The position numbers were made by a program, and so were the translations under genes. Of a DNA stretch of 64,000 bases, positions 34,062 to 43,189 are shown one piece after another. How positions within the stretch are numbered: position 1 is the stretch's first letter; each line of letters opens with the position of its first letter. The notes below the pieces were generated by a model. The model was not told the origin of the DNA, did no database searches, and worked only from the letters and a program-made list of their open reading frames with translations. Source of the DNA: Nitrospirillum pindoramense. Its GTDB lineage: Bacteria > Pseudomonadota > Alphaproteobacteria > Azospirillales > Azospirillaceae. Location of the stretch: contig NZ_VITR01000003.1 in NCBI RefSeq assembly GCF_007827955.1, forward strand, positions 186,001 to 250,000, given 5' to 3'.

Positions 34062-35675
34062 ATGGCCGCCGCCATCACGCTTACCGATATCAGCTGGGTC
34101 ACGCCTGACGGGCGCCCACTTTTTTCCCACCTTTCCCTCAGTTTCGGACCGCACCGCACCGGCTTGATCGGGCGCAATGGTGTGGGCAAGTCCACGCTGC
34201 TGGCGCTGATCGCGGGGACCCTGCCGCCGCAGGCCGGTGCGGTGACGGTGCCGGGCACGCTGGGCGTGCTGCACCAAGGCGCGCGGCCGCATGCCGATGA
34301 GATAGTGGCCGATTTGTTCGGCGTCCGCGGCGGCCTGGCGGTGCTGCGCCGTGCGGAGCGGGGACTCGCCACCATGGATGAATTGGCCGAGGCGGACTGG
34401 ACCTTGCCGGCACGCCTGGAGGCCGCGTTGGCCCGCCTGGATTTGGCGGTGACACCTCAGACGGCCCTTGCGGCGCTGTCGGGCGGCCAGCGCACGCGGG
34501 TGGCCCTGGCCGCCCTGACTTTCGCCGAGCCGGACTTCCTTTTGCTGGATGAGCCCACCAACAACCTGGATGCCGATGGCCGCGCCGCCGTGGCAACGGC
34601 GCTTGCCGATTGGAAGGCGGGGGCCATCATCGTCAGCCACGATCGCGCCTTGCTGGAAGGCATGGACGCCCTTGTGGAACTGACCACGCATGGCGCCGCC
34701 AGCTACGGCGGCGGTTGGAGCGCTTATCGCGCGCTCAAGGACCGGGAACTCGCTGCGGTCCGTCACGATCTGGAGGAGGCGGAAAAGCAGGTGGCGGAGG
34801 TCGCCCGCCGGGCGCAAGAGGCGGTGGAGCGTCAGGCCCGGCGTGACGGAGCCGGCCGACGCAAGGCAGCCAAGGGGGACATGCCCCGTGTGCTATTGGG
34901 GCGCCGCCGGGACGGCGCTGAGCAGAGTGCCGGCACGGGCGCGCGGTTGGCGGGCGTCCGTGCCGATCAGGCTGGTGAACGCCTGGTGGCGGCCCGCGCC
35001 CAGGTGGAGGTGCTGCAGCCATTGTCCGTCACGCTGGCTTCCACCCACCTGCCGGCCCAAAAGGTCGTTCTGGCGGCGGAGGCGGTTTCCGCCGGCTATC
35101 AGTCCGGCCGCCCAATTCTGAAAGACCTGTCCTTTTCCATGGTGGGACCGGAACGGGTGGGGGTCAGCGGCCCCAACGGGGCGGGTAAGAGCACACTGCT
35201 GGCGTTGGCGTCCGGTCAACTGATGCCCTGGTCCGGCGCCTTGCGGGTCTTCACCCCCTTCGCGCTCCTGGACCAGCGGCTGACGCTGCTGGACCCTGGT
35301 GTCTCCATCCTGGAGAACTTTCGCCGGCATAATCCCGGCGCGACTGAGACCACCTGTCGCGCGGCCTTGGCCCGTTTCCGATTCAGGACCGATGCCGCCT
35401 TGCAGGGGGTGGCCGGCCTCAGCGGTGGTGAACTGATGCGGGCCGGCTTGGCGTGCGTGCTGGGCGGGGAGACGCCACCCCCCTTGTTGATGCTGGATGA
35501 GCCCACCAACCATTTGGATGTCGCGTCCATCGATGTGGTGGAACGTGGCTTGCGAGCTTATGACGGGGCGCTGCTGGTTGTCAGCCACGACCTGCCCTTC
35601 CTTGAGGCCATTGGGATCACCCGCCACCTGACATTGGAACCTGAGAATTTGGATGAGCTTCCGAGAATCCAATAA
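34062..35675 (+). CDS. ABC-F family ATPase
   Basis: This soluble protein of 537 residues has two ABC domains and no membrane part. Domain 1 has Walker A GRNGVGKST (about 37-45), signature LSGGQRTRVALA and Walker B LLLDEPTNNLD. Domain 2 has GPNGAGKST, LSGGELMRAGLA and LMLDEPTNHLD. The linker between (about 220-300) is basic and helical, where ABC-F proteins contact the ribosome, and carries RQARRDGAGRRKAAKG. The second Walker A and B are intact, so ATPase activity is expected. Roles in the family include translation-factor and antibiotic-resistance functions; subfamily not assigned. Confidence 0.9.
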   Translation: MAAAITLTDISWVTPDGRPLFSHLSLSFGPHRTGLIGRNGVGKSTLLALIAGTLPPQAGAVTVPGTLGVLHQGARPHADEIVADLFGVRGGLAVLRRAERGLATMDELAEADWTLPARLEAALARLDLAVTPQTALAALSGGQRTRVALAALTFAEPDFLLLDEPTNNLDADGRAAVATALADWKAGAIIVSHDRALLEGMDALVELTTHGAASYGGGWSAYRALKDRELAAVRHDLEEAEKQVAEVARRAQEAVERQARRDGAGRRKAAKGDMPRVLLGRRRDGAEQSAGTGARLAGVRADQAGERLVAARAQVEVLQPLSVTLASTHLPAQKVVLAAEAVSAGYQSGRPILKDLSFSMVGPERVGVSGPNGAGKSTLLALASGQLMPWSGALRVFTPFALLDQRLTLLDPGVSILENFRRHNPGATETTCRAALARFRFRTDAALQGVAGLSGGELMRAGLACVLGGETPPPLLMLDEPTNHLDVASIDVVERGLRAYDGALLVVSHDLPFLEAIGITRHLTLEPENLDELPRIQ

Positions 35676-35720
35676 TTTATAATGTGTTATCGTACGACTC
35701 TCATATAACGCATGAGCCGG

Positions 35721-36584
35721 TTAGGGCCCTTTCAGTGTGTCCTTTCCCGGTATCAGCGATTGAATCCGCCGGGCGTCCTCCTCCGTCGCCGGATTGTAGA
35801 CCACCATGCTCAGGTCGGTCCGGCCGTCCACGGCGAACGTTGAGAACTCGAAGGCCAGCGGGCCCAGGGTGGGGTGACGGATCTGTTTCACGCCTTCGTG
35901 CGGGGAACTCACCACATCGTTGTCACGCCACATCGCGGCGAAGTCGGGGCTGAGCCGGCTCAGTTCCTCCACCAGCGGTTCCACCGCCGCCATGGCGCCC
36001 GCGCGGGCCGCGTCGATGCGGAAGGCGCCCAGGACGAACCGGGCCACGCTTTTCCAATCGTATTGCAGGGTGCGGGCGCTGGGATCGAGGAACAGGGTGC
36101 GCAGGATGTTGCGCTGCTCCGGCGGCAGCGCGCCGTAGTCGGTCAGCATCACGGTCGCTGCCCGGTTCCAGGCCAGCACATCCCAGGTCGCCGTCCGGAT
36201 GATGGCGGGGCAGGGGTTCAGCGCGTCCAGCACGCGCTGCAGCCGGGGGGTGATGCTGTCGTTCCGTCGATAGCGCGCCTCGGGCTGGCGGCCCAGGCCC
36301 AGCAGGAACAGATGCTCGCGCTCCGCCTCCGTGAGCATCAGGGCGCGGGCGATGCGGTCCAGCACATCGGCCGAGGGCGCACCACCCCGGCCCTGTTCCA
36401 GCCAAGTGTACCAGGTGGGGCTGATGTTGGCCCGCTGCGCCACTTCCTCCCGCCGCAGGCCCGGCGTGCGGCGGCGGCCTGCGGGGAAGCCCAGGGCCGC
36501 GGGGTCCAGTTTCAGGCGCCGGTCGCGCAGGTAGGTGCCCAGGCCGGTGCTGGCGGTTGCGGCATCGCTCATCCGGGTATCCAT
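35721..36584 (-). CDS. XRE-family regulator with MmyB-like ligand-binding domain
   Basis: This 287-residue regulator has an N-terminal helix-turn-helix (LGTYLRDRRLKLDPAALG, RTPGLRREEVAQRANISPTW, YTWLEQGR at about 58-65) and the C-terminal MmyB-type domain (TPRLQRVLDALNPCPAIIRT, WDVLAWNRAA, FEFSTFAVDGRTDL, LSMVVYNPATEED). Such proteins often regulate an adjacent, divergently transcribed oxidoreductase, here the NAD-epimerase gene at 36726. The start may be ATG 36584 or ATG 36572; neither has a clear ribosome-binding site. Confidence 0.9.
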   Translation of the reverse strand: MDTRMSDAATASTGLGTYLRDRRLKLDPAALGFPAGRRRTPGLRREEVAQRANISPTWYTWLEQGRGGAPSADVLDRIARALMLTEAEREHLFLLGLGRQPEARYRRNDSITPRLQRVLDALNPCPAIIRTATWDVLAWNRAATVMLTDYGALPPEQRNILRTLFLDPSARTLQYDWKSVARFVLGAFRIDAARAGAMAAVEPLVEELSRLSPDFAAMWRDNDVVSSPHEGVKQIRHPTLGPLAFEFSTFAVDGRTDLSMVVYNPATEEDARRIQSLIPGKDTLKGP

Positions 36585-36592
36585 TTTAATAG

Positions 36593-36601
36593 GATAATAT
36601 C
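36593..36601. promoter_or_regulatory. AT-rich palindrome in the XRE/epimerase intergenic region
   Basis: GATA-A-TATC lies 9 bases before the regulator's start codon, in the only AT-rich part of the divergent promoter region. It could be part of the regulator's operator or a promoter -10 element. Confidence 0.3.
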
Positions 36602-36725
36602 ACTACTTTACCAGCATAACGCCACCGCCAAGACTTGTCGCTATGAAGCCGGGTGCTGGGCACTGACCTCCGTCGTTCGGCTTCTTTCAGCGAAAACACT
36701 GACATCTGGATAAGGGATTCGGATC

Positions 36726-37622
36726 ATGCGCGTGTTCGTCACTGGCGCCACCGGCAACATCGGCTCGGCCGTGGTCAGGGAATTGATCGCGGCCGGGCAT
36801 CAGGTGCTGGGCCTATGCCGCTCCCAGGACAAGGCGGCCGCGTTGGCGGCGGCCGGGGCGGAGGTGCATCACGGCACCCTGGAGGATGAGGAAAGCCTTC
36901 GCAGCGGGGCCGCCCGCTGCGACGGTGTCATCCACTTGGCGTTCAACCACGATTTCTCACGCTTTGTGGCCAATTGCGAGGATGATCGCCGGGTGATCCG
37001 GGTGCTCGGCTCGGCGCTGGCCGGCTCCAGCCGCCCCCTGGTCATCACCTCCGGCACCCCCGTCGCCAACACCGTCCCTGGTGAGCCCGCGAAGGAGGGT
37101 AACCCCATCTTCGGCTCGACCGTCCATCCCCGCGCCGCGTCGGAGGAGGCTGGTGCCGCCCAGGCGGCCGAAGGGCGCAACGTGTCCGTGGTGCGGCTGC
37201 CCCAGGTGCATGACCCGGTGACCCAGGGGCTCATCACCCCGACCATCGCCCTATACCGCGACAAGGGGGAGTGCGTGTACCTGGATGAGGGGCGCAACCG
37301 CTGGCCCGCCGCTCATCTCGATGACGTGGCCCGCCTGTACCGCCTGGTGCTGGAGCGGGCGGAGCCGAATGCGCAATACCATGCCGTCGCTGAAGAGGGC
37401 GTGCCGATGCGTGCCGTCGCGGAAGCCATCGGCCGGCGGCTGGGCTTGCCTGTGCGGTCCGTTCCGGCGGCGGAGGCTGCGGACCATTTCGGCTGGATGG
37501 CGCGCTTCGCCGGGTTGGACATGCCGGCGTCCAGCGAGCAGACCCGGCGGGTGCTGGGGTGGGAACCGGTCGGGCCGGGCCTCATCACCGATCTGGAGCG
37601 GCTGCAGGTTCCAGGACGCTAA
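36726..37622 (+). CDS. NAD(P)-dependent epimerase/dehydratase (extended-SDR-like)
   Basis: This cytosolic protein of 298 residues has an N-terminal Rossmann fold with VTGATGNIGSAVVREL (4-19) and the second strand VLGLCRSQDKA. It also has DGVIHLAFNHDFSRF, VVRLPQVHDP and the late helix SSEQTRRVLGWEPVGPGLI. The usual YxxxK catalytic pair is not obvious: the expected region reads ASEEAGAAQAAEG, so it may be an atypical member, such as a binding or regulatory SDR. It is divergent from the XRE regulator gene, which probably controls it. The substrate is unknown. Confidence 0.82.
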   Translation: MRVFVTGATGNIGSAVVRELIAAGHQVLGLCRSQDKAAALAAAGAEVHHGTLEDEESLRSGAARCDGVIHLAFNHDFSRFVANCEDDRRVIRVLGSALAGSSRPLVITSGTPVANTVPGEPAKEGNPIFGSTVHPRAASEEAGAAQAAEGRNVSVVRLPQVHDPVTQGLITPTIALYRDKGECVYLDEGRNRWPAAHLDDVARLYRLVLERAEPNAQYHAVAEEGVPMRAVAEAIGRRLGLPVRSVPAAEAADHFGWMARFAGLDMPASSEQTRRVLGWEPVGPGLITDLERLQVPGR

Positions 37623-37642
37623 GGCCAAGGGACAGTAAAGGG

Positions 37643-37683
37643 GGGAAGCGGCGCGCAACCCTGGCCATGGCGCGCCGCTTCCC
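37643..37683 (+). terminator. Long hairpin after the epimerase gene
   Basis: A perfect 14-bp stem GGGAAGCGGCGCGC / GCGCGCCGCTTCCC encloses a 13-base loop, 20 bases after the stop codon. No T-run follows, so it may act as an mRNA stabiliser or a Rho-assisted terminator. Confidence 0.5.
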
Positions 37684-37781
37684 ATGACGGGGTAAGGACA
37701 GACTGGGCTTCCCCTTCGTATCGCCGGTTGTCCGATATATGCTGGCGGCCTCTTCGGCTGCGCAGCGTCCATTTGCCGTCC

Positions 37782-39191
37782 ATGCCCACCGTATTGATCG
37801 TCTTCTTCATTATGAAGATCCTGAACGCCGGAATTTCGGCGCTGATCTGGAATGCCTATCGGCATTTGAGCGGCGTCCGAATGATCGCGACGGGGTTCAT
37901 TATCGGTGCCGGCGCCTCGATCACCGGCCTGCTTTATAAGCCGGGCGCCGATTTCCTGACCGGCATGACCGGCTTCACCACGGCGGTGCTGATCAATGCC
38001 GCGCAATCCACCTGCATAAACGGGGCGATCATTTTTCTGGGCCAGCCGTCCCGCAAATGGCTGGTGCCGTTCTGTATCATCGCCACGGCTATTTACTGGC
38101 CGCTTCTCCTGTATATCAACCCGACGGACGGCGCTTTGCGCGCCGTCGCGGGCGCCATCATCACCACCATCGCCCATGGCGCGGCCGTTCCCGTGCTGTG
38201 GCGTCAGAAGGGGCATTGGTCCTGGCTGCGCCTGACCCTGCTGCCGTACATCTTCCTTCATCTGTCCATTCAGGATGGTTGGGCGCTTTACCGGATCGGG
38301 CGGAGTTTGGCGGGGATGCCTGATCCGACGATGTTCTATCCTTGGATGGTCATCGAGGCCGGCTTGGCCCACCATCTTTGGTTCGCCTGCTTTCTCGCCA
38401 TGCTGGGGTCGCGCCTGCGGGTCGATGTCCTGCAGCGCAACCAGGAACTGGCGCTTGAAATCGACCGGCGGCGTCACCTGGAACAGCAACTGGCCGCGAC
38501 CTTGGCCACGGAACGCGAAATCAATGCCGAGCATCAGCAGCTGCTGGACGTCCTGGTTCATGAAATCCGCACGCCCTTGACCGGCATCGACCGGGCCACG
38601 GAAATGCTGGAAATCACCTTATCCCCCTTGCCGGAGGCCGGCGAGAAGAGGTTGGCCAGCGTTCGTGACGGCGTGCGCCGCGTCGCGGCCCTGGTCGATC
38701 GGATCGTGACCGACAAGCGGGAGCCACGCTCGGCGCCGGTGGTGCAGGATCTGGAATGGACGGAGGTGCTGCGGACCGTGCTCGGGGGGCTGTCGCACAT
38801 GGATGCGGAAAACCGTGTCCGTGCGTTGGTTTCCCAACCGCCCCTGGTCTTCAGGGCGGACCGTGACATGATCGTCGCCGTCCTGCGCAACCTGGTGGAA
38901 AACGCCCTGAAGTATTCCCCCGCCACCGAGGGCGTGACCATCACCGCGGCCGGGGGCGCCGATGAGGTGCGCTTCCAGGTCATCGACCGGGGCATCGGGA
39001 TTCCGGAAATGGAACGGGAATCGGTGGGCCGGCGCTTCTACCGCGCGTCGAATGCCCAGGGGCGGCCGGGGATCGGGTTGGGGCTGTTCATCGTTCGCCG
39101 CATGCTGTCCCAGGCGGGGGGCACGCTGCGCCACGGTCCCGGCCCCGCCAACATCGGCACGACAGCCACCGTGACGCTGCCGCAGCAGTAG
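37782..39191 (+). CDS. Membrane sensor histidine kinase (orphan)
   Basis: This inner-membrane kinase of about 469 residues has an N-terminal region of about six transmembrane helices (1-215; for example TVLIVFFIMKILNAGISALI, WLVPFCIIATAIYWPLLLYI) and a coiled-coil linker (RNQELALEIDRRRHLEQQLA). The HisKA domain carries VHEIRTPL with phospho-His260, and the HATPase domain has NLVENALKYSP (N box), VIDRGIGIP (G1) and RPGIGLGLFIV (G2). I chose ATG 37782 (MPTVLIVFF) because it starts just before the first helix; a TTG at 37728 also reads in frame. Neither has a strong Shine-Dalgarno. No response regulator is adjacent. The ligand is unknown. Confidence 0.88.
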   Translation: MPTVLIVFFIMKILNAGISALIWNAYRHLSGVRMIATGFIIGAGASITGLLYKPGADFLTGMTGFTTAVLINAAQSTCINGAIIFLGQPSRKWLVPFCIIATAIYWPLLLYINPTDGALRAVAGAIITTIAHGAAVPVLWRQKGHWSWLRLTLLPYIFLHLSIQDGWALYRIGRSLAGMPDPTMFYPWMVIEAGLAHHLWFACFLAMLGSRLRVDVLQRNQELALEIDRRRHLEQQLAATLATEREINAEHQQLLDVLVHEIRTPLTGIDRATEMLEITLSPLPEAGEKRLASVRDGVRRVAALVDRIVTDKREPRSAPVVQDLEWTEVLRTVLGGLSHMDAENRVRALVSQPPLVFRADRDMIVAVLRNLVENALKYSPATEGVTITAAGGADEVRFQVIDRGIGIPEMERESVGRRFYRASNAQGRPGIGLGLFIVRRMLSQAGGTLRHGPGPANIGTTATVTLPQQ

Positions 39192-39194
39192 GCC

Positions 39195-39824
39195 TCACAT
39201 GGCCCGCAGAATCTCCACCACCCGGGCCACGGGGTGCTCGGCGCCGGGGGCGGTCAGGGCCAGATGGGCCAGGCGACCGTAGAGCGTCTCTCCCTCATGG
39301 CCGCCCAGCAGGCGGGCCAGCGGCGCATCCGCCACCAGACGGAAGAACAGCCGCGGCCGGCTGAGGAAGGGCAGGCCGGCATTGGCCAGCAGGGTGCCGA
39401 AGGGCGTCCGTTCCGCCAGCGCCTCCGCCGCCACGGCCGGGGGCAGGGCCAGCAGGTCCACGGCCAGCAGCCCCAAGGCCAGGGGGCTTCCATCCGTCTG
39501 CTTGGCAAGGATGACCCGGCGGCGCAGGCGATCCAGGCCGGGGCCCTGGTCCCTGACACGCGCCTGGACGTTGACGCTGACCGGGCACCCGGCATGCCGG
39601 GCCAGGGCGGCGGTCATGCCGTCGATATGGTCCAGGCGCGGCCGCACCGCGTTCGGCAAGGCGTCGGCCGCGATGGGGGTGAGGGCCGGCGGCGCCCGGC
39701 CCAAGTCGGCATGGCCCACGTCTGCATGGCCCAAGTCCATATGACTGAGCGCCAGGGCGGCGCGCGCCTCGGCAACCGCGGCGGCCTCATCGGGGTGGGA
39801 GGGCGTTTCCAGGGGGGCGAACAT
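39195..39824 (-). CDS. Chorismate-lyase-like (UTRA-fold-related) protein, putative
   Basis: The 209-residue protein has a variable N-terminus with HAD/LGHADVGHADLG repeats and then a conserved part. Features resembling the chorismate pyruvate-lyase fold are VNVQARVRDQGP, RRRVILAKQTDGSPLALGLL (strand pair with an Arg that in lyases contacts substrate), RTPFGTLLANAGLPFLSRPR (PFG-LL), and YGRLAHLALTAPGAEHPVARVVEILR. True UbiC proteins are shorter (about 165) and have a conserved late Glu; here VVEIL could supply it. I recognise the fold only loosely. Its stop lies 3 bases from that of the convergent histidine kinase. Confidence 0.55.
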   Translation of the reverse strand: MFAPLETPSHPDEAAAVAEARAALALSHMDLGHADVGHADLGRAPPALTPIAADALPNAVRPRLDHIDGMTAALARHAGCPVSVNVQARVRDQGPGLDRLRRRVILAKQTDGSPLALGLLAVDLLALPPAVAAEALAERTPFGTLLANAGLPFLSRPRLFFRLVADAPLARLLGGHEGETLYGRLAHLALTAPGAEHPVARVVEILRAM

Positions 39825-40121
39825 GCCGGCACCATAGGCGCGTGCCCCCGGTGCCGCAACACAGGTGCCGCACCATCCGGCGTGGGGGCCTCAAGGCGGC
39901 ACGCGTGGGGCGCGGGGGCCCCCTTTCGTTCACGCAAGGCCGGGGCTGTGCTTCGGGGTTGAAATCGCCGGGGCGGCGGAGTATCACACCGGCCATCGTC
40001 AATCCCACACGTGGGCTTGCGGGGCGTCCTTATTATCTGGGCGGTCCGCTTCCGGTGTCTCGAGGCCAGGTGGCCGAGAGGCATTGCCCACGGAGGCCAA
40101 ACCGGAGAAAGGTTCCGTTTC

Positions 40122-40901
40122 ATGGCTATGCCTACCTTTACCATGCGCCAGCTGCTGGAAGCCGGCGTTCATTTCGGTCACCACACCCGTCGCTGGAACC
40201 CGAAGATGGCCCCGTACATCTTCGGTGTGCGCAACGGCGTGCACATCATCGACCTGGAGCAGTCGGTGCCCATGCTGCACCGCGCCATGCAGGCCGTGCG
40301 TGACGTGGTCGCCGGCGGTGGCCGCGTCCTGTTCGTCGGCACCAAGCGCCAGGCCCAGGAGAAGGTGGCCGAGGCCGCTGGTCGTTGCGGCCAGTACTAC
40401 GTCAACCACCGTTGGCTCGGCGGCATGCTGACCAACTGGAAGACCATCTCCCAGTCCATTAAGCGCCTGCGCGAGATGGATGAGCTGCTGGGCGGCCAGA
40501 TCGCCGGCCTGACCAAGAAGGAACTGCTGAACCGCACCCGTGACCGCGACAAGCTGGAGCGGGCGCTGGGCGGCATCAAGGAGATGGGCGGCCTGCCGGA
40601 CATCCTGGTCATCATCGACACCAACAAGGAGTCGCTGGCCGTTCAGGAAGCCAACAAGCTGGGCATCCCCGTGGTGGCCGTGCTGGACAGCAACAGCAAC
40701 CCCGACGGCGTGACCTTCCCCATCCCCGGCAACGACGACGCCCTGCGCGCCATCGAGCTGTACTGCGAGCTGATCTCCGGCGCCGTGCTGGATGGTCTGC
40801 ACGCTGAGATGGCCGCCTCGGGCATCGACGTCGGCGCTTCGGAAGAGGCCCCGGTGGAAGAGATCCCGGCCGAGGAAGCCGAAGTCGCGGCCGAGGCTTG
40901 A
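40122..40901 (+). CDS. rpsB: 30S ribosomal protein S2
   Basis: S2 is a structural protein of the small ribosomal subunit, bound late with bS1 near the platform. The 259-residue protein has the diagnostic start [20 protein letters not shown] (2-21), then [47 protein letters not shown], and [21 protein letters not shown] Glu/Ala acidic tail (about 235-259) is common in alphaproteobacteria. GGAGAAAGG lies about 10 bases before ATG 40122; the frame is open further upstream without support. rpsB leads the cluster that continues with tsf. The preceding 297 bp (39825-40121) should contain the promoter but no other gene. Confidence 0.98.
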   Translation: MAMPTFTMRQLLEAGVHFGHHTRRWNPKMAPYIFGVRNGVHIIDLEQSVPMLHRAMQAVRDVVAGGGRVLFVGTKRQAQEKVAEAAGRCGQYYVNHRWLGGMLTNWKTISQSIKRLREMDELLGGQIAGLTKKELLNRTRDRDKLERALGGIKEMGGLPDILVIIDTNKESLAVQEANKLGIPVVAVLDSNSNPDGVTFPIPGNDDALRAIELYCELISGAVLDGLHAEMAASGIDVGASEEAPVEEIPAEEAEVAAEA

Positions 40902-41172
40902 GTTTAAGCGAAACGGCCGGGCCGGGGCTTCCGTGATGGAGGTGCCGGTCCGGCCGCGTTGCTGTCCGGGGGCAGGGTGCCCCTGGGATGTCCGGAGGCG
41001 GTCCCTTCTCCGGCCGACCACCGCCCCACTTCGGGGCGGCTGTCATATGGGTGCTGCCCCAGAGGGGTGGCGACCCAGCGAAATTTCCGGATGAGGACGG
41101 CGACGTCCCTCCGACCCCTGATCAAAATCCCTGCGGACGCCCGTCCGCCCTGACGCGATGAGAGAGGCGAAG

Positions 41173-42090
41173 ATGGCTGAGATTACGGCTGCGCTCGTTA
41201 AGGAGCTGCGCGAGAAGACCGGCGCCGGCATGATGGACTGCAAGAAGGCCCTGAACGAGGTCGCCGGCGACATCGAGGGCGCCATCGACTGGCTGCGCAA
41301 GAAGGGCCTGGCCGCCGCCGCCAAGAAGGCCGGCCGCGTCGCCGCCGAGGGCCTGGTTGGTGTCGCCTCTCAGGGCACCGTCGGCGCCGCCGTCGAGATC
41401 AATGCCGAGACCGACTTCGTCGCCCGCAACGACCTGTTCCAGGCCCTGGTGTCCGGCGTGACCAAGCTGGCCCTGGCCGATGCCGACGTCGAGTCCCTGA
41501 AGGGCCAGGCTTTCGGCAACGGCCGCACCGTCGCTGAAGAGCTGACCCACCTGGTCGCCACCATCGGCGAGAACATGAACCTGCGCCGCGCCGCCCGCCT
41601 GTCGGTCACCGATGGCGTGGTCGCCACCTATGTCCACAACGCCCTGACCGGCGGCCTGGGCAAGATCGGCGTGCTGGTCGCCCTGGAGTCGACCGGCGAC
41701 AAGGCCAAGCTGCAGGAGCTGGGCCGCCAGATCGCCATGCACATCGCCGCTGCCCGTCCGGAAGCCCTGGACATCGCCGACGTCGACACCGCCGCCCTGG
41801 ATCGTGAGCGCAACGTGCTGGCCGACCAGGCCCGCGCCTCCGGCAAGGCCGAAGAGATCATCGCCAAGATGGTCGAAGGCCGCCTGCGCAAGTACTACGA
41901 GGAAGTGGTGCTGCTGGAGCAGGTCTACGTGATCGACCAGGAGACCAAGATCCGCAAGGTCGTCGAGAACGCCGCCAAGGACGTGGGCGCCCCCGTGAAG
42001 CTGACCGGTTTCGTGCGCTTCGTGCTGGGCGACGGCATCGAGAAGGAAGAGAGCGACTTCGCGGCCGAAGTGGCCTCGATGGCGCGCTGA
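41173..42090 (+). CDS. tsf: Translation elongation factor Ts
   Basis: EF-Ts is the guanine-nucleotide exchange factor for EF-Tu. The 305-residue protein starts with the UBA-like domain ([30 protein letters not shown]), followed by the signature [20 protein letters not shown] and the core with [13 protein letters not shown] and [20 protein letters not shown]. The C-terminal dimerisation part ends [20 protein letters not shown]. Start ATG 41173 has AGAGAGG 6 bases upstream; 41158 is also in frame. The 271-bp gap to rpsB contains GC-rich stem-forming sequence but no gene; co-transcription with rpsB is usual in bacteria. Confidence 0.98.
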   Translation: MAEITAALVKELREKTGAGMMDCKKALNEVAGDIEGAIDWLRKKGLAAAAKKAGRVAAEGLVGVASQGTVGAAVEINAETDFVARNDLFQALVSGVTKLALADADVESLKGQAFGNGRTVAEELTHLVATIGENMNLRRAARLSVTDGVVATYVHNALTGGLGKIGVLVALESTGDKAKLQELGRQIAMHIAAARPEALDIADVDTAALDRERNVLADQARASGKAEEIIAKMVEGRLRKYYEEVVLLEQVYVIDQETKIRKVVENAAKDVGAPVKLTGFVRFVLGDGIEKEESDFAAEVASMAR

Positions 42091-42116
42091 TCCGTCAGCC
42101 TTCCGAGCGTTGAGTA

Positions 42117-42152
42117 AAACCGGCGCGTCCAGCGATGGACGCGCCGGTTTCT
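42117..42152 (+). terminator. Terminator after tsf
   Basis: The stem AACCGGCGCGTCC / GGACGCGCCGGTT with loop AGCGAT is followed by TCTTGGG. It is strong in stem but short in T-run, allowing some readthrough to pyrH. Confidence 0.8.
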
Positions 42153-42464
42153 TGGGTGCCTTGTCCCGGAGCGGGGGTGCCCGCCCATGCCGGCGGCACC
42201 TTTTCTGTGTCAGCGCGGGATGGCGATTTCATCGACATTTCCCTGTAGGTAGAGTGGCCGCCGGTGCCATTGCCGGCGCCGCTCTCTTCGTGCGCCTCGA
42301 TTTCGGCTCAATTCGGGGCTCCATTGCATGAGCCCCCTGCAACGCCAGGCTTGGCGGCGGGGGCCGGTTTGCAGTAGAGCTAAGCCGGATCTGACCCCGG
42401 ACACTCGTGGCTTCCCAACCCGGCTTGTCGCCGGGCCCACCCATTGGCGAGAGGACCTGACCCC
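42153..42464 (+). promoter_or_regulatory. 312-bp leader before pyrH, likely with promoter
   Basis: No gene is seen between the tsf terminator and the GTG of pyrH. The stretch has locally AT-richer parts around 42215-42330 and several GC stems (for example GCCGCCGGTGCC / GCCGGCGCCGC). A promoter for the pyrH-frr-uppS run must lie here if the terminator is efficient; I cannot pick a -35/-10 pair with confidence. Confidence 0.45.
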
Positions 42465-43187
42465 GTGGCTGCCCGATACCAACGCGTACTTCTGAAAATC
42501 TCGGGCGAGGCGCTGATGGGGGACCGTGAATTCGGTCTCGACCAGAAGGTCGTCAATCGCGTCGCCGACGAGGTCAAGACCGTCATCGCGATGGGCGTCG
42601 AGGTTTGCCTGGTCATCGGCGGCGGCAACATCTTCCGCGGTGTTTCCGGCGCCGCGTCGGGCATGGAACGCGCCACGGCCGACAACATGGGCATGCTGGC
42701 CACCGTGATGAACGCGCTGGCCATGCAGAGCGCGCTGGAGCGCATCGGCGTTCCCACGCGCGTACAGTCCGCCATCCCCATGGCCAGCGTGTGCGAGCCC
42801 TTCATCCGCCGCCGCGCGGTGCGCCACATGGAAAAGGGCCGGGTGGTGATTTTCGCCGCCGGCACCGGCAACCCCTTCTTCACCACCGACACGGCCGCGG
42901 CGCTGCGCGCCTCGGAAATGGGCTGCGAGGCCCTGCTGAAGGGCACCAAGGTGGATGGCGTCTACACCGCCGATCCCAAGAAGGACCCCACGGCGGAGCG
43001 CCTGTCGTCGCTGAGCTATCTCCACGTCCTGTCGAACGACCTGCAGGTCATGGACGCGACGGCGATTTCGCTGGCGCGCGAGAACAACATTCCCATCCTC
43101 GTCTTTTCCATCCATGAGGAAGGCGCTTTCGCCGAGGTCATGGACGGACGGGGTCATTTCACGATCATTACGGAAGAAGAGGCTTGA
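42465..43187 (+). CDS. pyrH: UMP kinase
   Basis: This hexameric enzyme phosphorylates UMP to UDP in pyrimidine synthesis. The 240-residue protein shows [20 protein letters not shown] (6-25), [73 protein letters not shown], and the late [16 protein letters not shown], all as in bacterial PyrH. The GTG at 42465 fits the usual length (E. coli 241) and has GAGAGGA about 9 bases upstream; a TTG at 42444 would add seven residues. The next gene, frr, begins 2 bases after the stop. Confidence 0.97.
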   Translation: MAARYQRVLLKISGEALMGDREFGLDQKVVNRVADEVKTVIAMGVEVCLVIGGGNIFRGVSGAASGMERATADNMGMLATVMNALAMQSALERIGVPTRVQSAIPMASVCEPFIRRRAVRHMEKGRVVIFAAGTGNPFFTTDTAAALRASEMGCEALLKGTKVDGVYTADPKKDPTAERLSSLSYLHVLSNDLQVMDATAISLARENNIPILVFSIHEEGAFAEVMDGRGHFTIITEEEA

Positions 43188-43189
43188 AC

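Noticed and set aside
40902-41172. Attenuator or S2-binding leader between rpsB and tsf
   Set aside because: GC-rich stems are present (for example around CCGGGGGCAGGGTGCCCCTGG), but nothing matches a known regulatory RNA and there is no T-run.
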